Source: Trichomonas tenax
Lineage: Eukaryota > Parabasalia > Trichomonadida > Trichomonadidae
DNA length: 62,586 nt
Reading direction: 5' to 3'
NCBI GenBank assembly: GCA_023091735.1
Contig: JALKBU010000196.1
Coordinates: 1-62,586 of the forward strand
The notes under the pieces were generated by a model, which saw only the letters and a program-made list of their open reading frames with translations, made no database searches and was not told the origin of the DNA. Positions 39,801 through 50,396 of the stretch are shown here, piece by piece. Position numbers and translations under genes: made by a program. Each line of letters begins with the position of its first letter. Within the stretch, counting starts at the first letter, position 1.

Positions 39801-42800
39801 GTTAATTCCTTTTACTACATAAATAACATGTTTTTATTCCTTCAATATTTACACACCATATTATCCGAATTCTTTAACGACTGATATTAGTATCACTCCT
39901 TTTGGTTCATCGGAGTGATTTGAGATTTTCAAAATATATATTAAATGCACTTTCTCGATGGTTTCCATGTTCATCAAACTTTCTCTCTCATAGATGCGTT
40001 GGAGAAAATGAGCAAGAAATACGTCATTTTCAATGGTATTCGATCTTGAAATATAGTTAATTGCTATACTTCATTATGTATGATATTCATGAAATATCTG
40101 GGCACAGCGGATGTAATTTGCGTGTTTGCTAGTGCCTGGAATCGATAATTTATCCAAAAAATATAAATATCAGCAAAAATGATCAATTTCTTGCAAAAAC
40201 ACTCTCGAATAGCAAATATAAAGCATCTAAAAACAGCACAGTGGTGAGGGACTCAAGCTTCTCCAGCGACGTAAAAGAACGGAATTTTGTTCGTTCGCTG
40301 TAACTGTTTGTTTGAAAAAATAGATTTCATCACATTTCGACATTTTCGTGTCTAATTTCATTAACTATCTTACGATGATCTTAGTTTGACTATGTAACAT
40401 TCGCCAATGGTGCTTGTTCCTAGAGTTCTCAAATATTGAAGAAGAATTCGATCATACCCTGTATTTTCGCTCTAACTTTTTCAATTCATGAACAATTGAT
40501 TGCTAAATCATTCAGCATGTACTACATGGAGTTCTTAACAAATGTAACAATCTATTTTTTAGATTTGATTTAAATTAATTGAATAACAGTGCGTTAATTA
40601 CCCCGACTTTTTTTGAAAAAAAGTGTCTGTAAGAATTATCGAAAGTTTTTACTAAACTTTCAGACTATCATATGATGAAATGATGCTATATATGAGCTGC
40701 TTATTACGAATCTAGGAGATCGAATAAATATTTTGATTTTTAAAAATTTTTGATCATTTCTAATTGTTTCTGCTCTCAATAAAGTTACTACAAGCAGTTG
40801 AGGTATCCAATACTGTATCAGTTGTCGCCAATGAAGTTCGGCAATGGGGTCTTGATAGGTCTATATAGAGGCATAAAGGAAAAAATGCAAACCATTCAAA
40901 AATACCCCTTAAGGGGTATGTTTGAATAGTTTGCATTTTTTCTATTGTTGGGCTCTGATTGCCTCAGTGTTTGACATTAGCGCGCAACATCAATGAGAGA
41001 AATCATACCATAACAGGGCGTATTTACAATAGAAGTAACATTAGTATTCTCAACTTAATATTTAAAAAATAATTTATACCTTGGTTTTCGAAATAACTGA
41101 ATACAATTCACAAAATGATAGCAAAGGCACCATAATGCAATCTGTTTCTCATTTGATAGTAATTTGCTCAGAGATATAATTTCCAGGTTTTTCAATTTTT
41201 GTGTAAATTGTCTGTTCTTCTTTTCTTATAACTATCTAACTTACTATATTCTGTTTTAGTTAAATTTTAAGAAAATATTAATATTAGTTTTTGGCACCTA
41301 TATGAGAAAATGCAAATTTACGGATGAAAAAATGACATTTTTAAACTTCTGTAAGCATTTTAAAAGAATTTTGTTTTGAGATATTGCTGCTATTTGATAT
41401 GATGCATGCAATACTTGTCTTGTACTTATTGAATTCTAATATTGAGGGACTAGATGCAAAAATGTGCTACTTTTGGCTATCTCAATATATAGATGTGTTC
41501 GGAAAATAAAATATTCATTATGTGATGCTCCTATAGTGGTGAGCTACTAATCTATTAATATTTTTTAAAAAAAAAACACGCACTTTGCGTTTTGAATCAG
41601 ATTATCTATTTTTTTTTATTTCCATTAAATCAAAAATATGCTTTAAGATTTAGCGAGTCTATGACAAAAGTGAACATCAAAAAGTGACCGGTGAACCTTA
41701 AAGTCACTTTTATAAATAAATTGTCACTTTTTGTGCGGGTAAATTGTCACCTTTATAAAAAAGATCATAAATATCTATGTTGTCTAACCAATACATCCAG
41801 GTTAGTGTTGTTGACGAGCCACAACTCTATCATCAACGAGCATATACCTAATTGGTAATTGGTAAGAAAACAACGATATTTATGCATGCTAAAATTGTTG
41901 CGAGAATGTCATTGGGCGAGGTCGGCCTGAGACTTCCAAAGCCCTCGAGTGGCCAGGCCCTAGCAAGAGCCCACTTATTGATTCAATTTTTAATACACAT
42001 TACATTTTCACTTTTGATATTAATATATTATTATTTTTTTTTTTTTTATTTTTTATTTTTTCACAGATACCTTTTTCATTACACGATTATTTTCATATTA
42101 TTACTTATTCTCATAATTATTAATATATCATTAAATTCATAATTAATAATGAATCATGAATTAAATAATGTTTTCATGTTACTTTCATTTTATATATTGA
42201 TTTATATTATTTAGATTCTCAATTCGATCCTTATATTCTTTGTAAAATTCGTTTTTTACTAAATTTTTATTTTTATCTTCAAATTATTCGTTTATAATTC
42301 ATATTTACCATGCAAGACTGTATAATTTCGACCGAGTTTCTTGGTTTTCGTAGGTTTGGAGTGCAACAAAAACTTGCAATGAACAAAGAGAAATGGATGA
42401 TGTGCTATCGTCAGGATGCTGATAGCACAAATAACATCCTTCACTATAAGGCCACAACTACTCATAATGAAGTCTTCTTTGGCTTCCAACATTGAGTTCA
42501 ATCCATTTCAACCCATTGATACTTTTCCATTTTTTCCCACGCAAACATGTCACTTTCCTTTATTTTGACATTCTGACTTTACATGACAAAAATAAGTTGC
42601 ATGTCAGAAAAGCACGTTGTTCTATTTTGTCCCAGTCCCAAGATTTAGCTAGTATTTATATTGTTTTTCACTCCTGATGTGAGCAAATTTTCACAAATCC
42701 AATATTGAGGGGGCCTATGCATAAACAAGTTAAAATATAATGTCATTCTTTAACCTTCAAATTTGAATACGCAAAAAATTGTATTTTTTATTTCTGTTTT

Positions 42801-42878
42801 TTTTTTTTTTTTTTTTTTGAAAAAAAAAGTTTCTTTTTAAATGTGGTGATTCAAAAGTTAAAAAAAAAAAATTCCCAA
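39801..42878. other. Long gene-poor region with palindrome and GC-rich island
   Basis: About 3 kb without a convincing gene. It holds a 62-nt near-perfect palindrome at 40880-40941, a cluster of AAAAGTGAC/GTCACTTTT words at 41661-41757, a GC-rich island at about 41890-41980 (each described separately), very AT-rich low complexity at 42010-42300, and TTTACATGACAA at 42578-42589. Two small antisense ORFs at about 42292-42501 have no recognisable features. Confidence 0.5.
40880..40941. repeat. 62-nt palindrome (31-nt arms, two mismatches, no loop)
   Basis: The left arm runs AAAAAATGCAAACCATTCAA then AAATACCCCTT. The right arm is its complement except at two positions. The centre is CCCCTTAAGGGG. 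This could extrude as a cruciform or fold as RNA. A diverged copy of one arm occurs at about 43471-43505 (AACCATTCAAACATACCTCC then TTAAG). Confidence 0.85.
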
Positions 42879-43215
42879 ATGAGTGTTCTTGATGCTGACT
42901 CTCTCTATCTTGTAACAGAACAAATGGAGGCTGAGGCTTTATCGGAAAATACCAGAAAAACATATAAGTATTCTTCCAACACTTATGTAACCACACTTCG
43001 AGATGGTACGAATTTGATACGAATTACAGCGATACCCTGGCCTCCTACAGAATTGTACGCACAGTTTCCATAAAGGTGCGTACAGCGCCGCCATTCATGG
43101 TGTTAAAGATTGTGAAATCAAACAACTTGGAAGATGGAAAGCTTCTTGTTATACAAAATATACCTCAATTTTAACAATTAAGACTGATGCTTTTGCTAGG
43201 CAAATGACTGAATAA
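42879..43215 (+). pseudogene. Tyrosine recombinase relic (Crypton/DIRS-type integrase)
   Basis: Two pieces of a tyrosine recombinase survive. From ATG 42879, MSVLDADSLYLVTEQMEAEA and LSENTRKTYKYSSNTY look like the N-terminal core-binding (SAM-like) domain, with the usual 'L..NTRKTY' motif; this frame stops at 43073. Immediately after, in another frame, GAYSAAIHGVKDCEIKQLGR and WKASCYTKYTS match the C-terminal end of the catalytic domain ('G.....I..LGRW.S.AY..Y'), with the expected catalytic Tyr, up to TAA at 43213-43215. The middle of the catalytic domain, including the first Arg, is missing, so the copy is a deletion derivative. Family (Crypton, DIRS or other) cannot be told from this fragment. 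Confidence 0.65.
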
Positions 43216-43595
43216 AAATCAACTAATTTTCAAAAAATAACCGGAAAAGTGAAAAATATAGCTTTTCTAAAATGGCTCACTTTTATCGAATATTTCAAAT
43301 TTTTAGCATTCAAATTTGAATGAAAAAAAATTATTTTTATTTTTTGCTCAATAGAAACTTTTTAAAGAATTTGATTATTATCACATCAATAGCTTAGGGC
43401 ATAGCCTACTTATATCCACACAGTATCTCGAACATCGAAGCTTCAATCGTCGAATAAACGCATTTTGTGTAACATTTGTAAACCATTCAAACATACCTCC
43501 TTAAGTTCATTTATAATAAGGTTAATAAATTGAGAGGACCTCTTATCGTCCGGTGTGCACTATTAACTTTTTTCGTTTATTTTTTTTTTCGCAAA
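43216..43595. other. Spacer downstream of the recombinase relic
   Basis: Contains CTTTTCTAAAATGGCTCACT at 43262-43281, shared with the hairpin at 35068-35090, and a diverged copy of one arm of the 40880 palindrome at about 43471-43505. No coding sequence. Confidence 0.5.
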
Positions 43596-43829
43596 ATGGG
43601 AAGTTGTTGCTCCAAGGAAGGTATTGACGAGATAGAGGGTAAAGATTCCGAAGAGCTGTTCCAAGAAGTGCCAAATATGCCCCCAGAACCAGAGCCATTG
43701 GCTCCAATTGATTATCCAATTTATGCACCTAATCATATTTCGATATACCACAACACGGAGAACCCTCTGGATGGAAAGGATGAATTCCCAGAGGTTGAGC
43801 TTTCTCCTGTTAGTGATCATATGGTTTAA
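43596..43829 (+). CDS. Small N-acylated (MGSCCS) protein, unknown
   Basis: A 77-residue protein. I choose the ATG at 43596 because it gives MGSCCSKEGIDEIEGKDSEE: Gly2 with Ser6 is a strong N-myristoylation signal and Cys4/Cys5 are likely palmitoylation sites, so the protein would sit on the inner face of membranes. The upstream ATG would hide this behind 22 hydrophobic residues. The remainder is acidic and Pro-rich (VPNMPPEPEPLAPIDYPIYA) and probably disordered, like many small flagellar or plasma-membrane lipoproteins of protists. No homologue is recognised. Confidence 0.65.
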   Translation: MGSCCSKEGIDEIEGKDSEELFQEVPNMPPEPEPLAPIDYPIYAPNHISIYHNTENPLDGKDEFPEVELSPVSDHMV

Positions 43830-44558
43830 TTCTCTTTTTTTGAGATCCATAACTCATGTAGTCGATATCTATTGTGTTATTATTACGTTATAGAACATAT
43901 TCGGTTTTTACCATAATTCTTTTTAGCAGAAAAAAATTGAACTTTAGGCAATTCAAAATACAATCGTTATGACCTAATTATTAATATCTTATCATGTTAG
44001 TTGTTCGTTCAATAAAATACAAAATATCACAATTCTTTTTAACTATTCCACCCTAATACACAATAAAACTATAATGAACACCATCACTGTTAATATGTCT
44101 TATCTTCAAAAAGTGCGAATATTGAATAATTTTTTTATTTTAAATATCTTACTTGTGATAGTGAAGTTATTCATAATTCCCAAATTATTGAATATCTATT
44201 GGGACAAAATGGAAAGATAAAAAAATCTAATGCGAATAAAAGATATAAAGGGATACATTATAAAATTCTTTGGAGATAGCTAAAGATTGTGTTTTTTAAG
44301 AAAAATCTTGATGGATGGCAATGAGCTTATTGTAGAAAAAGTGGAGGAAAAATATTTTCGACATGTAATTTTCAAAAAAGTTGTAAATTGACAGAAAGTC
44401 AGAGAAAATGTCTAGCAATCAAAATTGAGAAATTTTAAGGGAAACAGCAATAATTTCTGATGTAGAATACAAATTTATGATCAATTTCGAAAGTGTATTT
44501 TTCAAAAGTGACAAAACTGCACCTGATCGTCTGATTGAAAAAAAATAATTTTTAAAAG
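43830..44558. other. Spacer between the acylated protein and V-ATPase E
   Basis: AT-rich. An AAAAGTGACA word lies at about 44505, some 50 nt before the V-ATPase ATG. No gene recognised. Confidence 0.5.
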
Positions 44559-45170
44559 ATGATAAACTCTGCTGACGAATCATCTGCTCGCAGCGAGGCA
44601 TTCGCACTTTATCAGGCGAGGCTTCGTGCTGAGGAAATAGAGTTCGCTGCCCGCGAAGAACACGATCAAGCGCTTAACAAAATGGTCGACCAGTCATATT
44701 CTAAATTGAGCTCAGATTTTGAGCTTGAACGCAATAAGATCGAACGTAACGCTAAAATCAACCTCTCTATCACAAAGAACCAGCAGAGAATCGAGATCCT
44801 TAACACACAACGCGAAGTTATCACAAATTGTATGGACCTCGTCCGCGAGAAGCTGAGGAAACTTGTTGAGTCCCCAGAATACAAGGAGATTCTCAAGCAG
44901 CTTTTATTGCAGGGTCTTAAATTAATGAATGAAAAAACTGTTAAAGTTTCTGTCGTTAAGCGTGACAGAAGCCTCATCCAGTCCATCATTGGCGAAATTG
45001 AGACAGAAGCTAAATTATCTATCACTGATAATGATCTCAATGATAAAGTTATAGGTGGCGTTATGCTCACAAGTGATCAGGATACAATCTTTATTAATAA
45101 TACATTCGAGGAGAGACTTCAGCTCGCTTCTGATGGTGCTCTTCCAGAAATCAAGCATATCCTTGAGTAA
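44559..45170 (+). CDS. V-type proton ATPase subunit E
   Basis: 203 residues (about 226 in animals and fungi). Subunit E forms, with subunit G, the peripheral stalk that holds the catalytic A3B3 head of the vacuolar proton pump. The first half is a long charged helix (LRAEEIEFAAREEHDQALNK; ELERNKIERNAKINLSITKN; QQRIEILNTQREVI). The globular C-terminal half has YKEILKQLLLQGL, the VKVSVVKRDRSLIQSII strand, the conserved VIGGVMLTSDQDTIFINNT and NTFEERLQLASDGALPEIKH. These are the usual landmarks ('GGV.....G.I...NTLE.RL.L.....LP.IR'). The start is the first ATG. No signs of damage. Confidence 0.93.
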   Translation: MINSADESSARSEAFALYQARLRAEEIEFAAREEHDQALNKMVDQSYSKLSSDFELERNKIERNAKINLSITKNQQRIEILNTQREVITNCMDLVREKLRKLVESPEYKEILKQLLLQGLKLMNEKTVKVSVVKRDRSLIQSIIGEIETEAKLSITDNDLNDKVIGGVMLTSDQDTIFINNTFEERLQLASDGALPEIKHILE

Positions 45171-46902
45171 TTTATCTACTCACTCTAATTAAAATATTTT
45201 CTTCCTCTCTAATAAACTATAACTTACTTTTTATATGCTTCATTTCTGTTGTTGAAATGATGAATTTCTAATTTTTTGATTGTTAAAGGATGACACATTT
45301 GCTACTTTTCATAATTTTCAACACCATTCGATATAGCAGTGTTTCATTTAATGATTTTCTAATTAATAAAATTTGATTTGATATTATAGAGAAAAAAGAT
45401 GTCATGTAAAAAGATTTTAATAGACATTATTGAGGCCAATTAATATACAGACAATTAATGTTATATAAAACAATATTTATATTGAAACACAAAAAGGCTG
45501 AGACACTCCTAACCTTATTTTAAAAAATCCTTCTCGGACTAATAAAATGCTTCTTATCATTGAATTGGATTATATTAATATTTTAACACAATGATATAGT
45601 TAACAACAACATATAGCTAAATATTATTATACATTTTGTTAGGCGTGGATCTCATTTTTGTTGAAAATATATTCAATTTACACAAAAATTCGAACCTTGC
45701 CCAAACTGTGAAGTGAACATGCATTTTATATCATGTAATATATGTTATGATATTTCATTTAATTATCACATATATAAAAAAATTGTCAGTTGCTATTTTT
45801 ATAACTTTGAAATATTGGAAAGCCACTAGCCCAAAGATTAAGATACTTGATTATCATGGCTTGGATAAGATAACTTCTCGAGATACATTTTGAATTTCAA
45901 AACTGCAGTCAATAAAATGGTATTTGGTCCTAATGTTTTTTGATTTTCGAGTATGCGGTTACTGTATTCGTTATCAATATCCATTTTAATATTAGATTCG
46001 AAAAGATAATTTATTCAACATAATCAAACAGTGATTTTGCTTCAATCTATACAGTCATGGATGGATGCTTACATTGAAAGTTATTAATGTTCCTTGAGAT
46101 GTATCGAAGTTCGCCGGAAAAATTCCAATAAAGATATGTCAAAAAAATTAACGTCTTTGTCAAATTTAATCAAATATGATAAATGATAATTAAAACAATC
46201 AGAATAAGTAACTGCAGCATACAGATAGTTGAAATAAATTTGGCTTTTAAACCAAAATTAATTAAATTCGTTTGGAACTGATGAATTCAATGGAAAAAAA
46301 CAATTTCACAAAGATCTTGATTATGAAACTATATTTTATGCATACATATATATTATAATTTTTTCGAGAATCTGCACTTATGTTGGTTAAGCAATCAAAG
46401 CGAAATATAGTCGTAATTCTCAATTATTTTTTATGCTAGCTAAAAAATAAAATTAAATGATAAATCACATACTGCTTGATAAAGCAATATGCAAATCATA
46501 TGTAATATTATTTGATTGAATTGAAAAATTTCATTTGATGATTAACTCTTACTCATTTTAATACGTTACATCCTACATATAAATATTCTGCAATGGAATG
46601 ATTTTTTCAACGAACATATATGTAGTTATGATTAGAAAGAAAAATTTACATTGAGAATCGAACATTCGACTAATATATCAAAAATATCCTTTTCCCATTA
46701 GACTAATTTGACATGTAAATTTTCAAATTTTTTTTCAATCACATTCCAAAATTATGTTCTCCATAACTTAAGTTAGTAGAGCTTAGATATTTTAGTATGA
46801 GCATCTACACTACCACCTGTGTCTACCATTAAAGTTACAAGGAAATTGAATCTGGGAAAGGGAGTGTCACAGCTTTTAAACACAATCTAATAAAAACTAA
46901 AA
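45171..46902. other. 1.7-kb gene-less AT-rich region
   Basis: No coding sequence recognised. TGTCATGTAAA lies at 45400-45410 and TTGACATGTAAATT at 46708-46721. A degenerate tRNA-like sequence is noted at 46645-46715 (minus). A second tRNA-D-arm-like string (TAGCCCAAAGATTAAGATAC) sits at about 45827-45846, but is too weak to annotate. Confidence 0.5.
46645..46715 (-). tRNA. Degenerate tRNA-like sequence (Glu/Gln-like), doubtful
   Basis: The minus strand contains TAGTCTAATGGGAAAAGGAT, very like the D arm of eukaryotic tRNA-Glu/Gln, a 5-bp anticodon-like stem GATAT/ATATT around TTTTGAT (reading UUG), and then GTTCGATTCTC, like a T loop. The T stem mispairs at several positions and I find no matching acceptor stem. 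It is at best a pseudo-tRNA. Confidence 0.25.
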
Positions 46903-48198
46903 TTAATTAAGAGCTCTGATTTCGCGCGAGCCCTTACTTGTGATACAATGGATAACAATAAATATAGGTGTTATAATCGATGCGAATAAAATTAATCCAT
47001 ATGTCTTTGCGAGCATTCCTGGTGGCATCCAATTGAATGTTGGTTCCTTGTTTTCAGCAATTTCGAATTTAGACGGTTCCGCAAAGAATGTTTCCTTTTT
47101 CGGAAGATATTGTGGAACAGAAAGATCCGGTGGATCTGTGGCTGACAGTGCATAGCACCTGAACTGCAGTGGATCTTTGACTCTCACAAGGTTTGGATTT
47201 GATTGTTCAAACTTACACAAAGTAATTTGAATCTGTTCGTGATATCCAAAATCTAACAAAGATGAATCGAACCTACAGTTAGAAAATAGAATAGATATCG
47301 CACTTGCGATCTCTAAAAATGTAGGTATTGTGTTCTTCGCGAATGTAATTTTATTGAATTTGAATTTCTGAACATTAAGTAATAACAACGGTGCTGTCTC
47401 CGAACCGCTATTGTTGAGTATATTGCATGTGTCAATTCTACTAATTTCCTTTGTTTCGATGTGGAATAAACCATTTCCTAAGTTATTCGATATTGTCATA
47501 TATTGCATATCAATTTTGATGCACTCTCTAAATGAAAGACCGCCTTCAAAGAGTACTTTTCTGTTTGCTGAAATATTTGATGTTTTGAAAATAATGTTTG
47601 ACTGACTCATTTCTGAAGTTTTAATTACCATGTGATTTTGCCTCATGCCACATTCGCCTATTAACATTTCATCGAATGTAATTTCTGGAGATTCGATATA
47701 ATAAGCTTGGCAGCCGTCCAAAGCACGGTTTTCTTCGAAGCATGACATCACCATGTTAACGTTCTTGCAAGTGAAATAAACAGCTCCGCCTTTTGATGCA
47801 GCTTTGCAAAAAATGAATCCAGTCCGTTCAATAATGATTGTTGTATCTTGATTGTCGCATAATAATGCGCCACCATTTGTAGTCTTATCCTGATTCTCTA
47901 TTTCAGAGAAAACGCAACGATAAATTTCAATTTTATTGTCTATTACTTTAGTAAACTGAGCGATTGTTTGTTGATTTTGTTGGTAATTTGAAACAACTAC
48001 AGCTGTCGAAAGAATTTTATGAAATTTACTTTGAAAAAATTGCGTATTTGCTGAAAACGTTTTATAAAACGAAGAAAAGCTGTTGAAATAATTCGTTTTA
48101 TAAAAGATCTGCGATTTTCTGCTTGAAGCCATCGAGCTCATGAAAAATGGAGACTTCGATAACGACTGAGCAGAAAGAGAAATAATGCTTATATTCAT
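46903..48198 (-). CDS. Pmp-like beta-helix surface protein
   Basis: A 431-residue protein resembling trichomonad proteins with chlamydial polymorphic outer-membrane (Pmp) repeats. The beta-helix signature occurs twice near residues 105-145 (TNGGALLCDNQDTTIIIERT; SKGGAVYFTCKNVNMVMSCF). Further rungs follow to about 330 (MSCFEENRALDGCQAYYIES; FKFNKITFAKN; AISILFSNCRF). The C-terminal third has a Pro-rich stalk (SATDPPDLSVPQYLPKKETF), one transmembrane helix at about 400-422 (YGLILFASIITPIFIVIHCI) and a short basic tail. It would be a type I surface protein, though no clear signal peptide is seen at the first Met. Four TGNCANGTAAA motifs lie 25-100 nt upstream, facing this gene. Confidence 0.7.
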   Translation of the reverse strand: MNISIISLSAQSLSKSPFFMSSMASSRKSQIFYKTNYFNSFSSFYKTFSANTQFFQSKFHKILSTAVVVSNYQQNQQTIAQFTKVIDNKIEIYRCVFSEIENQDKTTNGGALLCDNQDTTIIIERTGFIFCKAASKGGAVYFTCKNVNMVMSCFEENRALDGCQAYYIESPEITFDEMLIGECGMRQNHMVIKTSEMSQSNIIFKTSNISANRKVLFEGGLSFRECIKIDMQYMTISNNLGNGLFHIETKEISRIDTCNILNNSGSETAPLLLLNVQKFKFNKITFAKNTIPTFLEIASAISILFSNCRFDSSLLDFGYHEQIQITLCKFEQSNPNLVRVKDPLQFRCYALSATDPPDLSVPQYLPKKETFFAEPSKFEIAENKEPTFNWMPPGMLAKTYGLILFASIITPIFIVIHCITSKGSREIRALN

Positions 48199-48221
48199 TT
48201 GACAATTTTCGTCAAATTTTT

Positions 48222-48298
48222 TTTACATAACAAATTCATACTTTACATGACACAATTTAAAAGCATATTTACACGACATATTTATACTTTACATGACA
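48222..48298 (-). promoter_or_regulatory. TGNCANGTAAA motif cluster upstream of the Pmp-like gene
   Basis: Plus-strand copies are TTTACATAACA (48222), TTTACATGACA (48242), TTTACACGACA (48268) and TTTACATGACA (48288). Spacings are 20, 26 and 20 nt. All are oriented toward the minus-strand start at 48198. Confidence 0.65.
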
Positions 48299-48596
48299 TA
48301 TTGAAAATGAAAATCAATTTCTATCATTATATCTCTTTTAAATGATGTACTAAATAAATTTCATATCAAAATAAAGCTATTGAATCTTTATAATTGTCTA
48401 CATCAACATTCTATATTTCGATTTGTCGAATAATGTTTTGTATAATTTGAGCCTGACCATAGCTTTGTTGTATATTTTAGATATGTGAAATTGATTAAGT
48501 AAATCTCCTAGTTTTCAAATTGGATTATAAAATATGATATTGATAAATCCGATTCAAGCTAAACATTTAAAACAAACAATCAAAAATTAAAATACG
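48299..48596. other. Spacer between the Pmp-like promoter and ARM-like gene 3' end
   Basis: AT-rich. Nothing recognised. Confidence 0.45.
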
Positions 48597-50018
48597 TTAT
48601 TCTTCTTCAATTCCGTAGGCTTTCTGCATGAATGAAATCACTCTATGCTCCACTTCTATGCTACACCCATCTAGGAAGTCATTCATCCATGAAGGAACAT
48701 CATATTTCATTGAGAGCTCAACAAAATTTTCAGCCATATCGAGAGATAAAGAGCGATAATACAATAATTCATATGTGTTAAAAATTCTCATTTGTATCTT
48801 CTCGACATCAACACTTGATGCTTTGCTTAGCATATCAAATATTTCATCATTCAAAAAGAATGATATAATCGACTGATCAGTTCTAAAATTCAACACTGCA
48901 AGAAGGAGTTTTGTGCAGTATTTGAGAATTGAAAAACTAAAACTAACTTGATACTGCAGCAAGAAATCTAATCCCCTTTGATATAGAAACGACTCTAAAA
49001 CAGCATCATTTCCTGTATTGTCATTTTTGATCATCTTTGATATTATTTTAAGACAAATCAAAGCAATTTTTGAATTTATGTTATCTGCACAAATATTTAA
49101 AATCGTTGTAATGTCATTCACATACAAGTCGGATTTATACTCGATGAACGGGAACGAAGCCATCAAACACCATTGCTTTGTGTTCAAATCTTCTTCAGCT
49201 GAAGCAATCAAGAAGATATCATCATATTTAACATCTTCAAAATTATCAAATTTAAATTGATTTGTTTTGTATAATAAATAAACTCCTTTCATACATTCTG
49301 CTCTCACATTACTTGTCCACATTGTGGAAAATCCGGTCTTAAACACAATTGACGCTGCTGTGATAATATCATTTGTTGTTTCATGTTCACATACTGCAAG
49401 AAATATTCGAACTAAAGCAAGAGTTATTGACCCTCTATATCTTTCTGTATTCATTCTAACTAAATTCTCCTTCTGTTCAACTTCATGAACAATGATAAAT
49501 TGAAGTCTAGATGGACTTGAGTGATTAAGAATTATATTGACAAATGAATCATCTTTTTTGACTAATACTTCAAATATGGATAAAGCAACACTAAGTATCT
49601 TTGAAACAGGATAATCAAGGAACCTTTCTATCGCATTTTGATATCCTTCTGATATAAAACAATCGAGGCAAACATCAAATTTATCAATCAATTGTAACAG
49701 GATGTATAATGAATGTAAATGTATTGGGTGATTGCTGCCATCTAATGCTACGTTAACAATAATGTCTATTAAATGCGTTTCAACAATTAAATTTATTAAA
49801 GAAGGATCTTTTTCTTTGATATACAAACAAAAGTGCTTAACTGATGCATGAAACGGCACGGGATTTGTTAATGTTGATGTTCTTGATATATTTTTTACCA
49901 AATATTCTTCATTGAACTGTGAAGAGCTTAATTCTTCATCAACAACTTCTAAATCTTCAAAAATCCAACTTTCAATCTCTCTTTTCTGCTTATTTGAAAG
50001 TTCATCCTTATAATCCAT
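48597..50018 (-). CDS. ARM/HEAT-like solenoid protein, unknown
   Basis: 473 residues, mostly helix pairs (HLHSLYILLQLIDKFDVCLD; LSVALSIFEVLVKKDDSFVN; SKIALICLKIISKMIKNDN; FSILKYCTKLLLAVLNFRTD) with an acidic N-terminus and an acidic end (GIEEE). The architecture matches the protein at 23397-24776, and both look like members of an expanded trichomonad armadillo-like family. It would serve as a binding scaffold; no specific partner can be proposed. The first ATG is used. Confidence 0.6.
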   Translation of the reverse strand: MDYKDELSNKQKREIESWIFEDLEVVDEELSSSQFNEEYLVKNISRTSTLTNPVPFHASVKHFCLYIKEKDPSLINLIVETHLIDIIVNVALDGSNHPIHLHSLYILLQLIDKFDVCLDCFISEGYQNAIERFLDYPVSKILSVALSIFEVLVKKDDSFVNIILNHSSPSRLQFIIVHEVEQKENLVRMNTERYRGSITLALVRIFLAVCEHETTNDIITAASIVFKTGFSTMWTSNVRAECMKGVYLLYKTNQFKFDNFEDVKYDDIFLIASAEEDLNTKQWCLMASFPFIEYKSDLYVNDITTILNICADNINSKIALICLKIISKMIKNDNTGNDAVLESFLYQRGLDFLLQYQVSFSFSILKYCTKLLLAVLNFRTDQSIISFFLNDEIFDMLSKASSVDVEKIQMRIFNTYELLYYRSLSLDMAENFVELSMKYDVPSWMNDFLDGCSIEVEHRVISFMQKAYGIEEE

Positions 50019-50396
50019 TCAACAAAATACTTAGTAATAGCCCCTAAAATAAATACTAAAACAGGGTATTTAATCCCTTATTAATTCTTCATAACCCTTA
50101 ATTTAATAACCCCTTAATTAATTTCTTAAACCCTAAAATTATTATATGCTGTGAATTTGAGATTATTATGAATGAAAACACATTTTTTTATCTTTTAAAA
50201 ATCGATTATATTGATATGCAGATAGTATATGTATAAGAAAACAAACAAATTGTAAAAATTATCAAAATAATTTTTGGCAATGTTATTTTGCTTTGGGATG
50301 GGTGTAGATAAATTCTATTGATTGCGTTCTTTGTTGTGTTAGTTTGCATTTATCTAAAGCTGGCATCATGTTTTTTATATTTTAAACGTACACAAA
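50019..50396. other. Divergent spacer
   Basis: Between the ARM-like gene (minus) and the coiled-coil gene (plus). A run near 50040-50130 repeats short CCCTAAAA/CCCTTAAT words (cccctaaaat, taacccttaa, cccttaatta). It superficially recalls telomeric repeats but is irregular. No gene. Confidence 0.45.

Noticed and set aside
41852..42142. 96-codon ORF over the GC-rich island
   Set aside because: It has no ATG at its 5' end, and its second half is translated low-complexity T-rich sequence.
50040..50130. CCCTAAA/CCCTTAAT words as telomeric repeats
   Set aside because: Irregular, short and between two intact genes; no periodic array.
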